Below, piece after piece: positions 57,717 through 64,000 of a stretch of 64,000 nt of DNA. The first letter of the stretch is position 1, and each line of letters opens with the position of its first letter. A model generated the notes under the pieces. The model did no database searches. It was not told the DNA's origin and saw nothing but the letters and a program-made list of their open reading frames with translations. Where the stretch lies: contig NC_060252.1 of the NCBI RefSeq assembly GCF_921293095.1, positions 43,958,881 through 44,022,880 of the forward strand, in the 5' to 3' direction. The position numbers were made by a program, and so were the translations under genes. The DNA comes from Ischnura elegans. Lineage: Eukaryota; Arthropoda; Insecta; Odonata; Coenagrionidae.

Positions 57717-57900
57717 GAAAAATGAAAAAGCAGGAGCAATTTCCACAATTTCAGCATCATCAGGTCTCAACCTCATGATGCTGAAAAGCGAAACCGGTAG
57801 TATTAATAAATGTAAAATTGTGGAAATTGCTCCTGCTTTTTCATCCTCATTTTTCATTATGTCACGTTTCCACTCCATCTCGCCTGAAACCTCAGACTAT
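57717..57900 (+). mobile_element. miniature Penelope-like element, 184 bp, 13 bp duplication
   Basis: acctctacttcat at 57704-57716 and 57901-57913 is a perfect 13 bp duplication. The left arm (inverted terminus) pairs with the right arm around agcaggagcaatttccacaa. The core is a hammerhead-like motif. An ATG at 57859 opens SRFHSISPETSDY and the element stops after 14 codons, in line with the other PLE copies. It lies wholly inside the hAT element at 57336-58189, so it is younger. Confidence 0.9.
57775..57799 (+). ncRNA. minimal hammerhead-like core of mini-PLE
   Basis: ATGATGC (5 of 7 to CUGANGA), a short stem II gct/agc closed by a GAAA tetraloop, GAAAC, a ccgg stem III and GTA (a permitted GUH site). 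The last A of box 1 is missing, which makes activity doubtful. Confidence 0.4.
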
Positions 57901-58762
57901 ACCTCTACTTCATCCAACCGTACTTCGTACTCGGTGTGTGGGTCGCAATTAAACTGTTCGGAGGTGAAGCACGTGATCCCTGCAGTGCGAAACATAATCT
58001 ACGTTTCGTTTCGTCTCAGAGTCTTAGTTTAGTTTCGACCCGAAGTAGTTTTGACTCCGATTTTGTTTCGACCCAGAGTTTAGCTCCCTGAGTTAAAATC
58101 CATTTCGTTTTGTACATTCCGCTCCCTGGAACGAAACTATTAACATTTTTCTGGTTTTGACTTCCGTTTCGTTTAATTTGCCAACCCTGTTGTCCAAGCA
58201 ACACCGCAGTTGATAAGATACCCAGATCATTAGTCGTGGCAAAAGGTGGCTTGCATGGGCGATGAGTAGCTGATACGCCAGGCAGTGAGCTTTATACCAC
58301 TGAGGTCACCACAGAGGCTGCGATAGATTGGCCTATCCCCAGGGTTAACCTGCGGTTGGCTTGGAGACAGGAGGAAAAGAATTGCGGGTAAACTCACACC
58401 GGTCGCTGGCCTCGAGTGATTAGGTTCGACCACGATTACAGGGCAAATCTAGCGACGACAAAACATGCACGACCGAGAGAAAGACGCCGGCCATCGGCAT
58501 GGGAAACGTACTTCTTCAAATCCGCTATTACTTTTTAACTTTATGGTATAAAATTATTGTAACAAAATTATGCATAGTTTTTTATTTTGATGCATTTTCT
58601 TGCATCATTACATCTAGATACTTCCTCCCCAAATATTTTTTCGCTCTCAAAAACGCACTATGTTAAAAACTAGAAAGTAGGTAAGAAACAGATGAACGCT
58701 GGCACGACTAATAACCAAAGTTATAAAAATGCTAAGAACAAAATATTTACACCGCCGCGGCG

Positions 58763-58798
58763 TCGTAAATAAATACGGCGCGCCGTATTTATTTACGA
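58763..58798. repeat. 36 bp perfect palindrome
   Basis: cgtaaataaatacggcg is followed directly by its exact reverse complement, with one further t/a pair outside. There is no spacer. The centre is ggcgcgcc (AscI site). It is flanked by a GC-rich gccgcggcg block. Origin unknown. Confidence 0.9.
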
Positions 58799-58799
58799 A

Positions 58800-59640
58800 A
58801 TTTTCACTTGGACGGCACGCAGTTTACCTTAGTTATTGGATTACATTCTCTGTAATTTAATGAATTTTCTATTTGTCTCGTTTGTATTGCATTCGGTTTT
58901 TCAGCGACCTCAGTGAAACTTTTTTTGCTAATATACAAAGCTATCTTCCTCACTTTGAGCAGAACCCGCAGCACCCATGTTGATATAAGGGATACTCGAA
59001 TTCCTTTAAAAGTAGAAAAAATATAGCAATGGGAAGGGGTTTTACGTGTGTTATCTCTGAAATAATGATTTGGTCTTTTAGCTTGAGAATAAAAAATAAA
59101 TCCACTATCGGATGCTGCAGAACGTATGAGCAATTCTAAGAGTTCGATTTCGGAAAAATACGGAGACATCTGTGCCGTCCTTGTGGACTAAATGTTGAAA
59201 GTGCTAGTGCATACCGACTTATAAAATTTGATATGCCTATTCCATAGGCTCATTCATAGGCAGCCTGGGGTTATAAAAGATAAGTAGGATTCCTTGTCCC
59301 TAGTGGGTCGGCTTACTTTTTGGTTCCACGTCTTCCATGCTTTTATAGTATAAAACTAATTGTAAAAGATTAAGCATATATAACTCCATATTCTGCTTCA
59401 GCGGATCAGAAACGTCATAAACAAACATTTCATATAGACATAAAGTTAAAACACAATCGAAAATGTGTCCAGAGGATGGAGGAAAACATTCTGAAATTCG
59501 TAAGTTTAAGCTACTTTTGCACACTTGATAGTAGTAGAGTATTAATAATTCTCATACCCTCCATGAGATGATTTCATCACTTCCGGTTATGGAATGTCTT
59601 TACTCCAATTGTCACATTTCAAAAACAGACACTTCTGAAT
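58800..59640. other. no gene seen
   Basis: AT-rich. The minus-strand 121-codon frame (58804-59169) is unrecognised and lacks splice signals that I can support. Confidence 0.25.
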
Positions 59641-59641
59641 T

Positions 59642-59737
59642 GTCTGGTTACGAATTTTCGCAGTTACGAAATGTCGTTGTTACGAACAGTCCGTTTACGA
59701 TTTGTCGGTTACGAAAGAGCCGTTTACGTAATGACAT
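59642..59737 (+). repeat. degenerate tandem array, unit about 15-16 bp
   Basis: Six successive units carry (g)gttacgaa/gtttacga followed by nn(t/g)tcg or gcc: tggttacgaattttcg, cagttacgaaatgtcg, ttgttacgaacagtcc, gtttacgatttgtcg, gttacgaaagagcc, gtttacgtaatgac. The unit is diverged but the phase is kept. Confidence 0.65.
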
Positions 59738-59939
59738 GGTACAACATTTTTTCGGGCTAATGGCTTTGGAAAGAAAGATGTTGTTCATAAATTAGACATA
59801 GATATTGCTTGTAAACGAGTATGCACTGATCTGAAGCCCAAATAAGCCGAGCATAGACCAGATAACAACACGAGTGAAATTAGGGTGGGACAGATAGGGG
59901 GACTCGGGGACAGCCTATAGAGTGAAAGGAGTGTTATTT

Positions 59940-60330
59940 CACGAGGCGTGGGTGGATGTGTGCGTAGAGGGGGTTTTCCTCCCTTCTCTGTGCGACCTCC
60001 AGACGGCTCGCGTTCGTCGATTGCCGACCAGAGACGGGTGAGGTGGAGGAGGGGATTAGATGGTCGAATGGGGTGCGCGGGAAGGAGAGGGTAAAATGGA
60101 GCACGGGGTTAGTAGGGGAGAGTGGGAGAGGAAGCAAGATAGAGAGGGTGGGAATGAAAGGGATGAAAGGGGGCGCATGGCAAGGGGTGAGAGAGAAAGA
60201 GAGGGAAAGGATGGAGCCTATCTCTCTCCGTCTTTCTCTCGTCTTCAGCTCGGCCGGAAAAATCGATCGGACACAGACGCGTCGCGTGCGTAAGTGCGTG
60301 CGTTACTCCATCGTAACAGCCAGTGCGTGT
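59940..60330 (+). other. purine-rich block ending in CpG-rich segment with GTAAGT
   Basis: Long GA-rich runs (60030-60215) turn into CT-rich then CpG-rich sequence. gtaagt at 60290-60295 is a consensus-quality splice donor within gcgtgc/gtaagtgcg. A non-coding first exon is possible. Overlapping ORFs on both strands are composition effects. Confidence 0.25.
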
Positions 60331-60465
60331 TGCAGAGAGACTATCATGTCTCTTTCGAGGCTTGCAACCATATATATGTGGCACGTTCCGAGAGTAAGTT
60401 CCGTTTTGAAATAAAATAAAGAATTAGTACAGATATTACAAAGAAATGTAAAGCACACTCTTACA

Positions 60466-60660
60466 CTATTTTTCGGCGCAAACACCATGATTTTACAGGT
60501 ATTTGTCACGGCGTGGCACAAGTTTTTTGTGCACCCTCTCCGTGTAATATTTCCGCCAGTGTTGTCATCCATGAGTCACATGTTCTCTCAGCTCTTCGTC
60601 GCAGTTGTGCCGCTGACGGGCGAGAAAAGACTCCAGATGCAGAAACAAGTGAATTTCGCT
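60466..60660 (-). pseudogene. mariner transposase C-terminal remnant, left arm
   Basis: On the minus strand the codons read LESFLARQRHNCDEELREHV, then a stop, KYYTERVHK, LVPRRDKYL, a stop, and CAEK with a final stop at 60466-60468. The order (DEEL..HV..W ... FY.EGIHKLV.RYDKCLE..G.YVEK) is that of mariner-family transposases. At least two stops and one extra base (in the A run after gtgcac) disable it. The DDE/D catalytic triad lies in the missing part. Confidence 0.75.
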
Positions 60661-60850
60661 TGGAACGAGGTCGGGGCTGTACGCAGGATGGTCAAAAACA
60701 TCGACAAACAGCGAACAAGAGCTGAAAGAACACGTTTCCTCATGGATGACTACACTGGCGGCAACATTTTACGAAGAGGGTATACAAAACTTTGTGACCC
60801 GCTATGACAAATAGCTGGAAAATAACGGGTTCTACGTCAAAAATAGCGTA
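60661..60850 (+). pseudogene. mariner transposase C-terminal remnant, right arm
   Basis: The plus strand reads ELKEHVSSWMTTLAATFYEE, then GIQNFVTRYDK, a stop, and LENNGFYVKNSV. This matches the mariner C-terminus (GI.KLV.RYDKCLE..GDYVEK); the stop falls where Cys is usual (tgc or tgt to tag needs more than one change). It mirrors the left arm at about 75% identity. Confidence 0.75.
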
Positions 60851-60897
60851 AGAGTAGTAAAGATGTATGTTATAATTTTAATTGAAATATCTGTACT

Positions 60898-61204
60898 CAG
60901 GGGTGCAGCTAGGAATTAAGGCTAGGGGGGGTTTTAGCAGCAACTATTACTTACGGGTGTTGGGGTATTGCATACCCACCAGGGTAAGCAGGAGTTGCGG
61001 CGGCCCTCCTCCAGAAATCTTTTAAGAATAATGGTTCAAAATGGCGAGTTTTATATCTTTCCGAGGGATATTTGATAAATCCTAGCACTATTTTATAAGT
61101 AATACTGATCAAAAAAAGTAAAATGGATTAAACTTAAAAATTTCTATGAGCTCTGGGGGGGGGGGGGGGTTTATCCCCCAAAACTCCCCCTCGCTGCGCC
61201 ACTG
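60898..61204. mobile_element. hAT-type MITE (307 bp), perfect 8 bp duplication, nested in mariner
   Basis: It begins CAGGGGTGCAGCTAGG and ends CCTCGCTGCGCCACTG. tctgtact at 60890-60897 and 61205-61212 is a perfect 8 bp duplication. A 15-base G run lies at 61156-61170. Joining the flanks restores the mariner 3'-UTR order seen in the left arm (aatatctgtactaattcttt). Confidence 0.9.
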
Positions 61205-61269
61205 TCTGTACTTGCTCTTTTATAATATCAAAGAGGAACACTTTCCGAACGCACATCGTATTACAAAAG

Positions 61270-61575
61270 AGGATCCTCAAGACGGCCTCTAGATGTGTTA
61301 TTACCCACCGCACATTAAAATTGTAAAAACAAAAACCGCCGCTCGTATCGTTTGCGGGCAAAGGATAAATAAGCTTATTATGGCTGTTAAACAAAATTTA
61401 CGTTCCTGATGAGGTGATCTATAAAAGCTATTGCTTTTAAATGGTATACCTCGCAATTGTAAGTACTATACTGCCAAGTATTGGAAAAAAGTGGATCGGT
61501 CTGCACTCATTACCACGCTGCGGATGCTTTTTAAAACGGTAAAATAGCGACCGAAGCTTCAACAGAAAATAACCA
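61270..61575 (-). repeat. dispersed repeat family R copy
   Basis: In reverse complement it carries gcgagcggcggtttttgttt, gcggtgggtaataacac, a gatagatcacctcat-type block and gagtgcagaccgatccact, in the family order. Confidence 0.6.
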
Positions 61576-62264
61576 CTAATGCCCACGATCCTATTATTAT
61601 TTTTTTGTAAATATGAGAAGGACATCATCCACTAGCTCCAAAATTCAAAACTCAAAGATAGAGTCCCTAGGTCCACAAATGAGGACCTGACATCAGTTAG
61701 CTGCAATCACCATTAAAATTGAGGATGATAACAGTTAAGTTTTTAACTATTCATTTTTGAATATGAATTAACTGAAATTAAAATAAATAACACTATGACT
61801 TAAATATTTGTGTAAATATGTAATGTTTAACAATGCTGTATCATGAAGTTGTTGCTATATCCCAGATTGACTGGTGTAAACGAGAATAAACGAGTTCAAG
61901 TCAATTTACGGAATAGTAAAAGGTATTTACTCCATTACATTAAAGAAAAAGTTTTAGTTTATAGAATTCATATCAAAATTTGCTCCTGTGTCCTGTAGTT
62001 GCAAAGAAAAAAATCAAAATGAGGTCCAAATATACGTGGACCTAAGGAATGAAGAGGTCCTACGTGACTCATTTAGTTGGAATTTTATTTACTTGCCTAT
62101 TGATGCCGGGATAATTTAGTGGTAAAGCCAGAGTAATGTTTTGATGAGAAGATCATTGGCAATTTAAGCTACCCATAGTTAAAAAAAATACGAATGTTTT
62201 TTGTAAAATTAAAGCGGAAAGTGCACAGAAAGGAGATTTACTAGAGATAACAGTATTAAGAAGT
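61576..62264. other. no gene seen
   Basis: AT-rich. A tRNA A-box-like stretch (taatttagtggtaaagccag, 62112-62131) stands without a B box. Confidence 0.3.
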
Positions 62265-62274
62265 CATTTATGGG

Positions 62275-62510
62275 TTGTTTTGTGCCTCAGTGATACAACC
62301 CATAGCCTGTTTTGGATACGTGAGGGAATTGCTCAGTTCGGAAAAAGCCATATCACATTTACCTTTCCCTGTACCTTTCCCTAGGTCACCTCGCTTTTCG
62401 AGGATTTTTGTGTAAAGGTATCCAAAGATTTCACTCGGGATTCGAACCGTGAACCTTTCAACCAGCTTCCAAGTCCTCTAACCACTATATTACCACGCTT
62501 CCTCATTTTT
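62275..62510 (-). mobile_element. tRNA-derived SINE (family d)
   Basis: In reverse complement the head reads gcgtggtaatatagtggtta (A-box-like) and ggttcgaatcccgag (B box, 62436-62450). A body follows that ends in the 10 bp hairpin tatgggttgt/acaacccata (62271-62304). No clear target duplication was found. Confidence 0.6.
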
Positions 62511-64000
62511 TGTAACAGATAGTTATTTTAAAAATTCAACTTATTGAAGAAAAAACTCTCTTTTTCTTCATCTACCCAGCAAGGATTAAATATTACCTTT
62601 TATAACCGTGGTAACCTTTTATAAATAATTTATTTTTCAAAAGTTATTACCTTTTGCATTCACAAATAATGTTAACTTTCCGTCACGCGCAATGGTTCTG
62701 ACAGGCACAGCGGTAGTTTTTTTATTTATCCGCGCCACAAGGCGCCAAAACACTTGAAGCTTATTGTAGATTTTTGCTTTCGCACGCTCTATGCAGGCTT
62801 TCGCTTTCAGCATTTTTGCCGACAGAACAGTAGTGGATTATTTAGCATAACTAAGCAAATTAGTGGCAAAATAAAGCGAAATAAATCATTATTAGGTAAA
62901 TAAGATAGCAAAATAAAAATCACTGATCTTATAGAATTCACTCACTAAATTATCTTACATATAGTAATACTTAATAGCTTAAAGAGCACGTTAAATCGCA
63001 CCTTGCTAGATCGGTCCAGGGCCGTAGGGTCGATGCATAGCATGAAAGACATCATGTAAGTGCTCGACTATATTAATAATGATGCTTTAAACTTTAATGG
63101 TGTACCACTGAGCCATGCTAAGAGTTAAAAATGTTTTTTTCACATCTGTGCCTGCCAATCACGTTGCGCCTGAACTCAGCAATTCCAATATTGTGACTGA
63201 CGAAAGGTTAATATTGCTCGCATAACAGGCGCACAACGCTAAAATTTAAAACCACGGTACAGGATGATTGATCTAGCTCTCCATGTTCGTTCCGTAAAAT
63301 AGCCAATAGCCTTGAGTAGGCCGGTGACCGCGAGAGGAAAAAAAGTTTAATGCCGAGTCACGTCAGACAGAAACTTTATATCCCCTCCTATACTTTATAT
63401 TATCTCCTTCCACAGTAGGGCCATAAGGGAATGGAACAGTCCAATCCTCAATTTGATTCCCTCCTCGGAATTTCGTTTCTTTACCCCTCATGGAAGAGAG
63501 CAGCACATCAAATTTAGAGGCTGTCCAGCCGTAAAGAGGCGGAAAGAGGCGGAAGTGCACTAAAACCGCAATGAAAGGAAAAAAGGATACAATTTGACAC
63601 CTCAATTCGCACTTCCAGCAAACGAGGCTGTAAAGCAATAGAATAAAATTTCTCAAACTTGGCCTCGAAGAATATGATGCTGAGTGGGCCGGATTGAACG
63701 ATCCTCTTACCATTAAATCTCTATTCTTTCCTGAATTCTTTGCCAATTGATTATACTCATCTCACTTGAAAACGAGGAATTTTTTTGGGTGTTAAACACA
63801 AGTATTCAAACGGAATTCAAATTGCACTCACTTTGGGATGGATTGAAATGGTGAAGCCGAATTTTAAGTCTTACATATTCTAATATATCTACGATAGAAA
63901 GTGCCATTCACCCCTATTTATTCGACCAAAAGAGCTACTGAACTCTCATCTCACTTACCCAACTAATGAGAGGCATCAAGGTCACACAAACTTTTAACGA
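62511..64000. other. no gene seen
   Basis: AT-rich unique sequence. The minus-strand 127-codon frame (63363-63746) is unrecognised and lies in a slightly GC-richer patch. No repeats were identified. Confidence 0.25.

Larger units (their letters stand above)
57336..58189. mobile_element. hAT-type element (854 bp), perfect 8 bp duplication, host of nested mini-PLE
   Basis: It begins CAGGGTCGGCAAGTG and ends AATTTGCCAACCCTG. ttgtccaa at 57328-57335 and 58190-58197 is a perfect 8 bp duplication. Both subterminal regions are packed with gtttcg/cgaaac words in opposite orientations, which may be transposase binding sites. Removing the nested 184 bp element and its 13 bp duplication leaves about 657 bp. 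No transposase is encoded. Confidence 0.9.
60379..61256. mobile_element. head-to-head mariner remnant (inverted duplication)
   Basis: Outer ends gcacgttccgagagtaagtt (60381) and, in reverse complement, gtgcgttcggaaagtg (61254) are mariner-like termini. Between them lie two diverged transposase C-termini pointing outwards (60466-60660 minus, 60661-60850 plus) plus a hAT MITE inserted in the right 3' UTR. Only the C-terminal third of each transposase is left. Confidence 0.75.

Noticed and set aside
61156..61170. G15 run as a functional element
   Set aside because: It lies in the subterminal G-rich part of a hAT MITE and is probably slippage.
63095..63125. A-box-like ggctcagtggta on the minus strand
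   Set aside because: No B box at the expected distance.
63363..63746. 127-codon minus-strand ORF
   Set aside because: No recognised motif and no exon signals; length is compatible with chance in a slightly GC-richer patch.
1..64000. CRISPR array or bacterial operon
   Set aside because: No regularly spaced direct repeats with unique spacers, no ribosome binding sites, and the coding density is far too low.

Overview
This window looks like non-coding, transposon-rich nuclear DNA of an animal, most likely an arthropod. That placement is inferred from the mix of a Penelope-like element, mariner, hAT, jockey/RTE-like LINEs and tRNA-derived SINEs, together with AT-rich unique DNA carrying stops in all frames. 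There is no prokaryotic gene organisation, no operon and no CRISPR array. Only one long intact reading frame exists, and it belongs to a retrotransposon. Two short stretches (31755-31930 minus, 37176-37422 plus) look like single exons of host genes, but I recognise neither protein.

Layout. 0-8 kb: a SINE cut by the window edge, decayed LINE C-termini (1.75 and 4.57 kb) and a solo hammerhead-like motif (7.5 kb). 8-16 kb: a cluster of three perfect TGACGTCA sites, a hAT-type MITE (9.4 kb), several copies of a roughly 350-500 bp dispersed repeat, and a large inverted repeat (14.35-15.03 kb) with a SINE inserted into one arm. 18-25 kb: a 235 bp MITE, a tRNA-like sequence, a hAT MITE, SINEs, a foldback and LINE 3' ends. 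27.6-31.2 kb: a hAT MITE, then a nearly full-length Penelope-like element (28362-31223) with a perfect 12 bp target duplication. 33-50 kb: a local duplication, a second 235 bp MITE, miniature Penelope elements (38.1 and 46.0 kb), more LINE and SINE copies. 50-64 kb: three more hAT MITEs (one at 57.3 kb carrying a nested miniature Penelope element), a head-to-head pair of mariner transposase remnants with a hAT MITE inside, a degenerate TACGAA array and more dispersed repeat copies.

The most coherent system is the Penelope-like set. One 2.86 kb copy and three miniature copies (202, 264 and 184 bp) share the same architecture: flanking 12-13 bp duplications, one terminus within 0-4 bases of the ORF start codon, the other terminus an inverted segment ending 13-15 codons into the ORF, and a hammerhead-like core between them. 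The miniatures lack essentially all of the ORF, so they would depend on a full-length copy for reverse transcriptase and endonuclease. They resemble the hammerhead-bearing non-autonomous elements (retrozymes) associated with Penelope-like elements. Nesting gives relative ages: mini-PLE inside hAT, hAT inside mariner, SINE inside inverted repeat.
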